From assembly GCA_018268515.1 (NCBI GenBank), contig JAFDWK010000026.1, forward strand, positions 1-51,746: a stretch of DNA of 51,746 bases, in the 5' to 3' direction. This document shows positions 36,105 through 43,338 of this stretch, piece after piece. Numbering within the stretch: the first letter of the stretch is position 1; each line of letters opens with the position of its first letter. The stretch is from Actinomycetota bacterium. Lineage in GTDB: Bacteria; Actinomycetota; Actinomycetes; Actinomycetales; Microbacteriaceae. The position numbers and the translations under genes were made by a program. Below the pieces are notes generated by a model that was not told the DNA's origin, did no database searches, and saw nothing but the letters and a program-made list of their open reading frames with translations.

Positions 36105-36132
36105 TGGCGGTGACGGTGGGATTTGAACCCAT
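36105..36132 (-). other. tRNA-Ser 3' tail, probable integration site (attL)
   Basis: Read on the minus strand, the DNA is the last 28 bases of a tRNA: TGGGTTCAAATCCCA (T-arm), CGTCACC (acceptor strand), discriminator G and encoded CCA. Acceptor and T-arm match actinobacterial tRNA-Ser as I recall it. The matching 5' acceptor strand (GGTGACG) is missing within 90 bases on the right, so this is a tail and not a gene. This is the expected scar of integration into a tRNA-Ser gene, which predicts the intact tRNA at the right end of the element, beyond the window. Confidence 0.7.
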
Positions 36133-36360
36133 AGCCGACCTCAATCACCATGGCCGCCGACCGCTAAGTCTGCATGATTACGCGGAACCAGCTCCCATCG
36201 ACTCACATGTCCCGACACCCTCGCGCAGACATTCCGTTACTGGAGCGTTACCGCTACGGGTGACCCGGAGAGGCCGCGGATGCCCACCTGCCAGGCTATG
36301 GGCGTCACGACGGGGTGCGGCACCGGGCGTCTGGAAATCGCTGAGCGTGGGCCCGCGTAG
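36133..36360. other. Non-coding att-proximal region
   Basis: 228 bases between the tRNA tail and the end of the first XRE-ImmA gene. It holds a local dyad AGCGTTACCGCT (36244-36255) and several GTTAC words, which could be integrase arm sites. No gene is supported. Confidence 0.4.
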
Positions 36361-37548
36361 TCACGGTCTGCTGGGTAGCCGCGAGACCCGCCCCGCGGAC
36401 GGCGAGGAAACGACCGGTCGTTGACGCGGCTGCAACACGGTCACTTCGGCCGGCGGTCGAGCTGTCCCGGATGGGCTCCAGTCCAGCCACCGTTCAATGT
36501 AGCCGCGGCCGAGCCCGGAAGCACGGGACGCTCCCCCCAAGACGTCCTCGGCAGGGAACGCCTCGCGAAGCGCCTTGCCGAACCACACAGCGGACTCCGT
36601 GCCCGGACGATGTGGTTCTTCCTTGTTCCATCGGCGCGCGGAGATCTGCTTGTACAAGGATCGAGCCTGCGCGTCATCGATCACGCCAAGTTCGCGAAAC
36701 CGGAACACGAAGGCCTTGATCGAATAGCCCCACTTCTGCTTGAGCGAAGCCAGAGTACCGAGCGTGACGCGCCCGCCAAACGCCTCGAGGTCTTCGAGCG
36801 CCGCATCACCGGGCACAAGAAAGGAGGCAGCGAACCTGTTTGCCTGCTGCTCCATGCGAGCCGCCTCCGACGGAGTGGCCGGCTGCGTGGATCCAGCATG
36901 GAGGACGAGGTGCCCGACTTCGTGAGCGACTGTGAAGCGCTGTCGATCCCCGGGGATATCAAGGTCAGCGTCGTGTGATGGACGGGCTACTCGGATGACG
37001 GGAATCCCGTCGACTGTGAGCGACATGCCCCAGTGACGTCCTAGTTCGCGGTCCAACGGCAGAACCACACATCCGAGGCGCTCCGCGGCGCGAATGACGT
37101 TGGGAATAACCTCGTCCGTATCGAGCCCGGCAGCCGTTCGGACATCGGCGGCGATCCGATCGATCTCGTCGTCGTCGTTCAGATCACCGTCATAGAGGGG
37201 AAGCTTGACCGGGAGCGTGCGCAATCCCGCCGACCGAATCGACTCGATGGCGCTGATCGAGTCGAACAACGTCCGATCAACAGAGCGCTGCGGCGCATCG
37301 GCATAGGCTCGCAATTTCGGACGGTCGTACCCAGCATTCGCGGAATCCGTGAGGTACGACGGGTCACAGTCGAGTACCTCAGCGAGGGCACGCAACATCG
37401 CACCGTCCGCTTCCTGGTGGCCGTTTTCGATCATCGAGATTGATCCGGAAGCGATCCCGGATCGTGTCGCCAGCTCCGTCTGAGTCAGACCGAGCGCGAG
37501 GCGGAGCTGACGGACGCGCGCGCCGACGACCGCCGCGCCGAACGGCAT
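36361..37548 (-). CDS. XRE-ImmA/IrrE regulator-protease, first copy
   Basis: A 395-residue fusion. An N-terminal XRE helix-turn-helix (VRQLRLALGLTQTELATRSG) binds DNA, and a C-terminal ImmA/IrrE metallopeptidase domain carries the zinc motif AHEVGH with H209, E210 and H213. In ImmA/IrrE systems the protease cleaves a repressor or antitoxin upon a signal. Its C-terminus has an extra ~100 residues (from about WNKEEPHRPGTESAVWFGK), also common in phage-defence-linked relatives. The start at ATG 37548 is preferred; GTG 37560 or ATG 37590 are possible. It follows the unknown 199-residue gene after 19 bases. Confidence 0.85.
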   Translation of the reverse strand: MPFGAAVVGARVRQLRLALGLTQTELATRSGIASGSISMIENGHQEADGAMLRALAEVLDCDPSYLTDSANAGYDRPKLRAYADAPQRSVDRTLFDSISAIESIRSAGLRTLPVKLPLYDGDLNDDDEIDRIAADVRTAAGLDTDEVIPNVIRAAERLGCVVLPLDRELGRHWGMSLTVDGIPVIRVARPSHDADLDIPGDRQRFTVAHEVGHLVLHAGSTQPATPSEAARMEQQANRFAASFLVPGDAALEDLEAFGGRVTLGTLASLKQKWGYSIKAFVFRFRELGVIDDAQARSLYKQISARRWNKEEPHRPGTESAVWFGKALREAFPAEDVLGGASRASGLGRGYIERWLDWSPSGTARPPAEVTVLQPRQRPVVSSPSAGRVSRLPSRP

Positions 37549-37567
37549 AGAGTCAGTCACGATCTTC

Positions 37568-38167
37568 CTAGCCCTGCTTGTCGATATCATCCGCTTCCGG
37601 CAGGTCCCAGCCGTCAAGCGAGTCGCCGCCATCGGGCGTGAACGATGATCCCCCGCGCGGAGCAGGCTCACCGAAGTGATGTGTCCAACCGAACTCCAGA
37701 TGGGCGACAGCGCCGTCCGACTGGCCGATGACTTCCGCTACGAAGAACCTCACCGAATCGTCCTCTGTGAACGTACAGCCGAACACGTAGGGCACTTCCC
37801 GCCAGAACCCGTCGTCCGACAAACCTCCCCATGTCGACCCGCTGTTGGCGATCACGCGCAATTCTTCGCCAACAATCTCCGCGCCGCGCAGCCGCACGAC
37901 GGCGTATTCGTCGCCGTTGAGCTCATAAAGTTCGACAGCTCCCCCGAGGCCGGAACGAGGATTCAACCCTCGCCGCCCTGCAGCCGAGCGGAACTCTCGA
38001 GCGATGACCGCACGCATCAACGCAGATCGCGGGACGTTGTTGTCATTGAACGCAGGGTGGAGTTCCAGTGCCGCGTTGACCGCCCACACGCTTGCTTCGA
38101 ACCCCTCTCGGACGTCGAACGCAACATCACTTAGGAGATCGAGAAGCTCCGACGAAAGTGCGACCAT
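37568..38167 (-). CDS. Protein of unknown function partnering an XRE-ImmA gene
   Basis: A 199-residue protein that I do not recognise. The N-terminal half is helical (LSSELLDLLSDVAFDVREGF, then a polar RSALMRAVIAREFRSAAG), the rest beta-rich (VELYELNGDEYAVVRLRGAE) with a disordered, acidic C-terminus. No catalytic motif, signal or membrane segment is visible. The ATG at 38167 has TATCCT eight or nine bases upstream, which suggests leaderless transcription. It is adjacent and upstream of the first XRE-ImmA gene, so it is probably the module's target or effector. Confidence 0.7.
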   Translation of the reverse strand: MVALSSELLDLLSDVAFDVREGFEASVWAVNAALELHPAFNDNNVPRSALMRAVIAREFRSAAGRRGLNPRSGLGGAVELYELNGDEYAVVRLRGAEIVGEELRVIANSGSTWGGLSDDGFWREVPYVFGCTFTEDDSVRFFVAEVIGQSDGAVAHLEFGWTHHFGEPAPRGGSSFTPDGGDSLDGWDLPEADDIDKQG

Positions 38168-38219
38168 GGCTATGAGGATATTCGATCCAATGTCACACCG
38201 CAAGCGCGTTCCAGTGTTC

Positions 38220-38759
38220 CTAGATGAGACCGTTCTCGTCAGCCCACTGCGCGAACTTCCCCTTGGCGAAGGGCAAGCGGTATTCGCCAATCAGAAGATC
38301 GTCCGCGAGGTCAGAAACCATGGCCACTGTGAGCTTCTGCTGGCGGATCGCGTCGCAGAGCAGTGCGAGCGTGCCCCGGCAATTGAGCTTCTCCCGACGG
38401 GCGATGTTGCTCGCCACCCTGTCGTCGATGATGATCTGGTGGCCACGTGTCTTCCCAAGCGCGAGGACACCGCACTCTCCCAAATTCCTGCCACCAACGG
38501 CAAGCAGGCGCTCGTAGCCGGAGAACGCTTGGAGGTAGGCGAGGTCGGTGCTGCGATCGACATGGATCCAGTCCGCCTCGAGGACCTGCCGAAGTTCCGG
38601 GTCGGTCCGACTCTGGTCTCGGAGCTCGACCTCGACACTTTCAGGGATTATCACCTGATGATCCCTGCCGAGGTATTTCACCACGCCAAGCCATCCCTGC
38701 AGCGTGAAGTGCCGCAGCGGGCCAGTGTCGAAGACGAGCCCCGGCTTCGCGTCCGTCAC
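38220..38759 (-). CDS. PIN-like protein paired with an XRE-ImmA regulator
   Basis: A 179-residue PIN-fold nuclease-like protein: opening LVFDTGPLRHF with D11, then PESVEVELRDQ (Glu), LGECGVLALGK (Glu), and IIIDDRVASNIAR (paired Asp). These acids fit the metal-binding cluster of PIN-like nucleases that act as toxins. It overlaps the second XRE-ImmA gene by four bases, and pairs of this sort are known for PIN-like toxins with XRE-ImmA antitoxins. Target unknown; a role in RNA cleavage is inference. Confidence 0.78.
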   Translation of the reverse strand: MTDAKPGLVFDTGPLRHFTLQGWLGVVKYLGRDHQVIIPESVEVELRDQSRTDPELRQVLEADWIHVDRSTDLAYLQAFSGYERLLAVGGRNLGECGVLALGKTRGHQIIIDDRVASNIARREKLNCRGTLALLCDAIRQQKLTVAMVSDLADDLLIGEYRLPFAKGKFAQWADENGLI

Positions 38760-39871
38760 GAGACGAACTGCCAGATGTCAGTGTCCTCGGGGATGTGAGG
38801 TGCAGGCAGGTCGTTCTCATCGACGGTTCCCCACAGCAGCTCAAGCGCCCGCGCTCCCGCGAGCAGCTCCTGCCGTACTAGACGCAGCACAGCCTGCTGG
38901 TATGCCCGGGGCTGCGTTGTGCCCGCCATGTCGTCGTGCGGGTAGAGGTCGTGCTCGATCATGTCGGCGCTTGTCGTCTTGAAATGACGGATCTGCCCTG
39001 CCTGAGCACCGTTCACCAGCTCGAGATCAGTGAGGCGGCGCGCAAGCGTGGCCATGTCCACCCGGAATGTGCTCGCAGCGACGACAGCAGCGGCACGGAG
39101 ACCCTCGACGATCGTTCGGGACCACAACGCACGCAGCCCCTGGTCCGGCAGGAGAAAAGCTCGTGCGAAATGATCCAGGAGCGCCTCGGTCTGCTGACCG
39201 GTAGCTGTGACATCCCAGTCGACCGAATAGTCGTCCAAGACGAGGAAGTGACCAAACTCATGCACGGCGGCAAGTCGACGACGCCCGACCTTCTGGGCGC
39301 TGTTGACGAGCGATACGCCGGTCGCATCGCGCAGCAGCACCGTGCCCGCGTCAGCGGTGTCCGTGCCAAGGTCGCGCGTGAATACCAGTAACCCAACGTC
39401 TGCGAAGAGGCGCTGCAGGTCCTTCGCCGGCTGATCTTCGTCGAGTCCCAAAGACGCGCGCACCTGCATCGCCATCGTCTCTGCATCCCCGTGAGTCTGC
39501 GGGACATCGATCTGCATCGTGGGAGCTTCTCGGCTCTCCAAGGCACCTAGCTCCTGCACGAGTTCGACATCGGCGACGATCTCCTCAAGCATCGCGTCAA
39601 TTTGGGAATCGACGACTTCTAGCCCTTGGGAGGAACGATGCGAGACGATCGCGGGAACGGGCACGGCGAAGAACGATGCCATCCGGACGCGGAGTGCATC
39701 GGCAATCTGCGAGAGTTCAAGAGCCGACACCTTGCGGGTGCCGTTCTCGATCTTGTTCACCATCGTGCGATCTAGTTGGAGCCGCTCACCGAGATCAGCC
39801 TGGTTCAGCCCACGGCGCTCCCTGGCCTCGCGAATGCGCACGCCAAGCTCGGCCGATGTGATCTCAGTCAT
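38756..39871 (-). CDS. XRE-ImmA/IrrE regulator-protease, second copy
   Basis: A 371-residue fusion with an N-terminal XRE domain (GVRIREARERRGLNQADLGE, MVNKIENGTRKVSALEL) and an ImmA/IrrE metallopeptidase domain: HEFGH with H204, E205 and H208. It shares domain order with the first copy but little sequence. It is coupled by overlap to the PIN-like gene. The start codon (39871) lies in a perfect 17-bp inverted repeat, so the XRE domain likely controls its own transcription. An upstream ATG at 39892 (MCARIAHMTE) is also possible. Confidence 0.88.
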   Translation of the reverse strand: MTEITSAELGVRIREARERRGLNQADLGERLQLDRTMVNKIENGTRKVSALELSQIADALRVRMASFFAVPVPAIVSHRSSQGLEVVDSQIDAMLEEIVADVELVQELGALESREAPTMQIDVPQTHGDAETMAMQVRASLGLDEDQPAKDLQRLFADVGLLVFTRDLGTDTADAGTVLLRDATGVSLVNSAQKVGRRRLAAVHEFGHFLVLDDYSVDWDVTATGQQTEALLDHFARAFLLPDQGLRALWSRTIVEGLRAAAVVAASTFRVDMATLARRLTDLELVNGAQAGQIRHFKTTSADMIEHDLYPHDDMAGTTQPRAYQQAVLRLVRQELLAGARALELLWGTVDENDLPAPHIPEDTDIWQFVS

Positions 39872-39899
39872 GTGTGCGATTCTCGCACACATGACTGAG
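39863..39899. promoter_or_regulatory. Perfect 17-bp palindromic operator over the XRE-ImmA start
   Basis: CTCAGTCATGTGTGCGA and its exact complement are separated by three bases (TTC). It covers the start codon of the minus-strand XRE-ImmA gene and lies 79 bases from the start of the divergent 434-residue gene. On the minus strand GAGAAT within the centre sits about eight bases ahead of the ATG and is a possible -10 for leaderless expression, so binding would block it. Confidence 0.8.
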
Positions 39900-39978
39900 G
39901 ACGTCACCTGGGTAGCCCTCCTCTGACCCTATGCAAGCCAGCGGCACGAGGGCGCCGCGTCCCGGATAGCCTTCGAAT

Positions 39979-41283
39979 ATGAGCGAAGACCCCGAAGAGG
40001 CATCGGAGCCGGCCGAAGAAGCGCCCGAGTCTGCCGAAGAGGCGGAGCTGATCATAAGCGATGGGGAGAACCTTCTCATCGTCAGCAGCGACCGAAGCTC
40101 CGTGGAGAGGTCCATGCGTTCCAGGGGTCTGTTGGATCGGGCTCAGACGATCAGCGCGCAGCAACTCGCGCCGATGCTCCGCGCAGCGGCAAAAGCCGGG
40201 CAGACGATCTCCGAGACCATCGCCGAGTCCGGCCTCTGGGTCAAGCTCACGGAGGATTCGGCGACGGCCAAAGCGAAGTACGGACTCATCGATAGCGGAG
40301 TCCCAGGTGTTTCGTATGCGATGGCCGGCGACCGCGGTGACATCAAGCAGTGGATGAAGATCGATTCATCCGTAGGCGCCAAGCTTGCGAATCCCGGCGT
40401 CGTTTCCGGTATCGCCGGCGGGCTCGCGCAGGCAGCGAGCCAGGCGGAAGCAGAGCAACTGCGCACGATACTGGCGGCGATGGACGAGAAGCTGGACCAG
40501 CTCCGACGGGATAACCGGGACGAGATCCTCGGCGATCTTGGCGGTATTGAAGAACACCTGCGTGATGAGAACATCATGCTGGCCGCCCAAGGAGAACTGG
40601 ACTCGCAGGAGTGGGACACGCTCGCGGGGGTACCACTTCAACTCAAACAGCTCCGACGCAAGGCTGTCCTGAAGCTTGAGAGCATCGCCGACGACATGGC
40701 CAAGCACAAGATGATCGGCGACCTGAAGACCTGGCTGCCCCAGGCTGAGCGCGAGGTACAGCTGTGGTTGAGCACTATCGCACGGACGATCGTCGCCCTC
40801 GATGACTTCGCTGTGCTCGAGTTGCAGCACGCTGCTGCCATCTCGCCCGACAAGTTGGACGCAAAGCGTCGAGGCATCCAAGACGCTCGCGCATCGGCCG
40901 TCGAGGATCTCACCGCGGGTGTCACCGAACTGATGAAGCGCATGAGCGAGACCGCCGATTGGGCGAACGAAAACGTGCTCGCGAACCATCGAGCGGTCCC
41001 TAAAGTCCTCGCATCAATCGAGGACGCACGTGGAGCGGTCAAACGCCTCTACGACGCACTCGGCATCGAGATTGATTGGGAGTCGCTCACCCCTGAACAG
41101 TGGCTCGCCGCGTTGCGTCAAGCTCAGCAGTGGAAGAACGCGCTCGCGCAAGGCGGGACCTTGGCCAAGGAGAAGGGTAAGCCCATCTTGGTGTGGGGCC
41201 TCGGGATAGCCGCCTCGGCCATCGTCGGCATCCTGCTCAACGGGAAGGGGCCCGACGGCAGCGGCAATGCCCCCGAGGCGTGA
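39979..41283 (+). CDS. Unknown helical protein with a C-terminal membrane anchor
   Basis: A 434-residue protein that I cannot assign. The first 35 residues are acidic and repetitive (EEASEPAEEAPESAEEAEL). The middle is almost all helix, with coiled-coil character (LRTILAAMDEKLDQLRRDNR, TELMKRMSETADWANENV). At residues about 407-424 there is one hydrophobic helix (ILVWGLGIAASAIVGILL), followed by a short Gly-rich tail. A tail-anchored membrane protein is the plain reading. It is divergent from the second XRE-ImmA gene across the 17-bp operator and probably part of the same system. TAGCCT six bases ahead of the ATG suggests leaderless transcription. Confidence 0.72.
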   Translation: MSEDPEEASEPAEEAPESAEEAELIISDGENLLIVSSDRSSVERSMRSRGLLDRAQTISAQQLAPMLRAAAKAGQTISETIAESGLWVKLTEDSATAKAKYGLIDSGVPGVSYAMAGDRGDIKQWMKIDSSVGAKLANPGVVSGIAGGLAQAASQAEAEQLRTILAAMDEKLDQLRRDNRDEILGDLGGIEEHLRDENIMLAAQGELDSQEWDTLAGVPLQLKQLRRKAVLKLESIADDMAKHKMIGDLKTWLPQAEREVQLWLSTIARTIVALDDFAVLELQHAAAISPDKLDAKRRGIQDARASAVEDLTAGVTELMKRMSETADWANENVLANHRAVPKVLASIEDARGAVKRLYDALGIEIDWESLTPEQWLAALRQAQQWKNALAQGGTLAKEKGKPILVWGLGIAASAIVGILLNGKGPDGSGNAPEA

Positions 41284-41340
41284 GAACCTGCGCTTTCGAG
41301 GTTGTTAGATCCTCATACCGACGCGCAGCCTGAACCGACT

Positions 41341-42477
41341 TCAACGAAGCGCGGCCGTTCGCTGTTTGTCCAGAGCGGTCGCGACTTCCTCGAGGTCGTC
41401 TTCGAACAGATCCGCGTACGTGTCGAGCGTCATCACTGCCGACGCGTGGCCGAGCATCCGCTGCACGGCCTTCACATTGGCGCCGGCGCTGATCGCGAGC
41501 GACGCCGCCGTGTGGCGCAGATCATGGGGCGTGACTCGGGGCATGACCGGCGGCTCGTCCTCACCTTTGGCCCGCGCGTCATCGGCCGCCTTGATGTCTT
41601 CAGCTCTCACGCGCTTGACCGCACCGGCGAACCAGCCCGACACCGCGTTCCCGGGCGACAGGTATCCGCCTTCCAAGGCCGGCCAGAGCAGATCGCCGGG
41701 GCGCTTCTTGCTGCTGGCGCGCTTGATCGCGTCATCGAGGAACGCCGGGTATGGGACCGACCGCTTCTCGTGAGTCTTCGGGGTCCCTGGTTCCACATGC
41801 CCGTTCACGATGACGGCGTTCTCTTCAATGCTCACGCGTCGGCGCTGCGCGTCGAGATGCTTGACCCGCAATCCGGTCGCCTCACCCCATCGAAGCCCGG
41901 TGTACGCGAGGAAGCGGACGAAGTCGGGGTAGCGCGAAGCAACAGCGAGCCGTTCGACCTGCTTGTGCGTCAAGTACGGCTTTCCCTTGGCCGTCTTGCG
42001 CGGAGTCTTCACGTCACGGGCCGGGTTGGACGGGATACGTCGATCCCGGACGGCGCCGTCCAGGATGGCGGCGAGCACGCCGTGACAGCGCTTCACCGTC
42101 GTCGGCGACTTCGTCGCGGAGAGTTGCGCGACCCATGCCGCGACCTCAGTGTGCCGGAGCGAGCCGACTCGTCGCGAACCCCACTGCGGCTCCACGTGAA
42201 TCCGCCACGCGCTGTCGTCCGAGTGGTACGTCGACGGCTTCACTGCCGCCTTGTGCGCCGCAAGCCAGGCCTTGCCGAGGGCCTCGATCGTGGCGTGCGC
42301 ATCGCTCGGCGCAATGTACGTCCCGGCACCCTTCGACACCTCGACTTCAGCGATGTACGCCTCAGCGTCCCGCTTGCGGAGGAACCCGCCCTTCCTCGCC
42401 GTCTTGCCGTCCGGCTTCCGGTAGCGCGCTTCCCACCGCCGGCCGGCCTTGGTGTCGTATGAATAGGCCGAGCCCAT
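41341..42477 (-). CDS. int: Tyrosine integrase
   Basis: A 378-residue phage-type tyrosine recombinase. The N-terminal arm-binding domain (SYDTKAGRRWEARYRKPDGK, residues 5-24) and a SAM-like core domain lead into the catalytic domain. The catalytic set is R196 (YTGLRWGEA), H318 and R321 (HDLRH), H344 (LGHASAVMT) and Y354. It inserts and excises the element at the tRNA-Ser site. The start is ATG 42477; the in-frame ATG at 42588 adds an improbable extension. It stands alone on the minus strand, beside the excisionase and rep genes transcribed the other way. Confidence 0.94.
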   Translation of the reverse strand: MGSAYSYDTKAGRRWEARYRKPDGKTARKGGFLRKRDAEAYIAEVEVSKGAGTYIAPSDAHATIEALGKAWLAAHKAAVKPSTYHSDDSAWRIHVEPQWGSRRVGSLRHTEVAAWVAQLSATKSPTTVKRCHGVLAAILDGAVRDRRIPSNPARDVKTPRKTAKGKPYLTHKQVERLAVASRYPDFVRFLAYTGLRWGEATGLRVKHLDAQRRRVSIEENAVIVNGHVEPGTPKTHEKRSVPYPAFLDDAIKRASSKKRPGDLLWPALEGGYLSPGNAVSGWFAGAVKRVRAEDIKAADDARAKGEDEPPVMPRVTPHDLRHTAASLAISAGANVKAVQRMLGHASAVMTLDTYADLFEDDLEEVATALDKQRTAALR

Positions 42478-42721
42478 CCGAGACCTCCCGTGGGATTCGC
42501 GACGCGTGTACAAATGTGAGCCTATACGTGAGCAGATGTGAGCGTGTCGCGTCGAAAATGTCAGTCCTGGTCCGTACCGTCGAAGCAATTGAACACACCC
42601 CGCTGACGCCGTGACAGGACCGCAAGGTTGAGAAGCACGGGGCGACGACCGTCAGATATCCACCGGGAAGCACTGCTCGAAGCGAGCTGGGGCCGGAAGA
42701 TCCAAACAAGGACTTCCGACT
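42478..42721. promoter_or_regulatory. Int-xis divergent region with GTGAGC repeats
   Basis: The 244-base gap holds three copies of GTGAGC at 42516-42521, 42528-42533 and 42538-42543 (12 and 10 bases apart, about one helical turn). They lie just ahead of int and may bind the excisionase or a repressor. The rest carries the xis leader, with AAGGA about ten bases before its ATG. Confidence 0.5.
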
Positions 42722-42991
42722 ATGCCTACTTCCGTTTCCCTTGAAGACCGCCTCGCCGCACTTGAGGCCCGCGTCGCCGGCCCGAGCGCTCCGGTGCTCG
42801 ACAGTCTCCTCACTCCCCCGATGCTGTCCGAGCGCATCGGCCAGACCGAGCGCACGCTGTCCGAATGGCGCATCCGCGGGGATGGCCCCGCCTACATCCG
42901 CGTCGGCCGCACCGTCCGCTACCGTCCGGAAGCCGTAGACGAATGGCTGCTCTCGCGCGAGTTCACCGGGACCGCGCAGGAGGCCCGGTGA
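42722..42991 (+). CDS. xis: Excisionase-like helix-turn-helix protein
   Basis: An 89-residue protein of the excisionase/MerR-type HTH_17 fold: TPPMLSERIGQTERTLSEWR then IRVGRTVRYRPEAVDEWL, with a short helical N-terminus (LEDRLAALEARV). It should bend att DNA and favour excision by the integrase. Its stop codon overlaps the ATG of the next frame (TGATG). Confidence 0.85.
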   Translation: MPTSVSLEDRLAALEARVAGPSAPVLDSLLTPPMLSERIGQTERTLSEWRIRGDGPAYIRVGRTVRYRPEAVDEWLLSREFTGTAQEAR

Positions 42992-43338
42992 TGGAACTCA
43001 GGAACACCGACCGTCGCAGCTGCGTCCCGCTGCCCGACGTCATCGCCGCAGCACCGCACGCTGAGCACCTCTTCACGACGGACCTGCTTGAGCGCCGACG
43101 CCCGTCGATCCCACCGTACGGGCCGCAAAGAGTTTCGCGTGACTCCGTTCCCTACGGGTGCGGCAAGGGCTTGTCGATTGCCGCACCACCTCTGAAAACC
43201 ACTGATCACTCCAAAGTTTTCCGCGAGGTCCTCGCCGCTGCCCGCGGTCGTCAATTGGGGGATCATTTGGGGATCAATTGGACCGCAAAGGATGCCGACG
43301 GCTCGCGACGCACGCGCGGAGGTGATCGACGTGGCTAG
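42991..43338 (+). CDS. Small unknown ORF between xis and rep
   Basis: A 115-residue frame that starts with ATG coupled to the xis stop and ends inside the start of rep. The N-terminal 45 residues read normally (MELRNTDRRSCVPLPDVIAA) but the C-terminal part passes through the iteron-like repeats and looks non-coding. It may be real only in its first part, or be spurious. I give it low weight. Confidence 0.35.
   Translation: MELRNTDRRSCVPLPDVIAAAPHAEHLFTTDLLERRRPSIPPYGPQRVSRDSVPYGCGKGLSIAAPPLKTTDHSKVFREVLAAARGRQLGDHLGINWTAKDADGSRRTRGGDRRG
43251..43281. repeat. Iteron-like repeats before rep, candidate replication origin
   Basis: TCAATTGG occurs at 43251-43258 and 43274-43281, and GGGGATCA at 43258-43265 and 43269-43276 (11-base step). 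Direct repeats just upstream of rep resemble the Rep-binding locus of rolling-circle replicons of the pMV158 type. No nick hairpin is obvious within this stretch. Confidence 0.5.

Noticed and set aside
36105-36190. Complete tRNA gene on the minus strand
   Set aside because: Only the T-arm, acceptor 3' strand and CCA are present; no GGTGACG 5' strand or cloverleaf can be found to the right.
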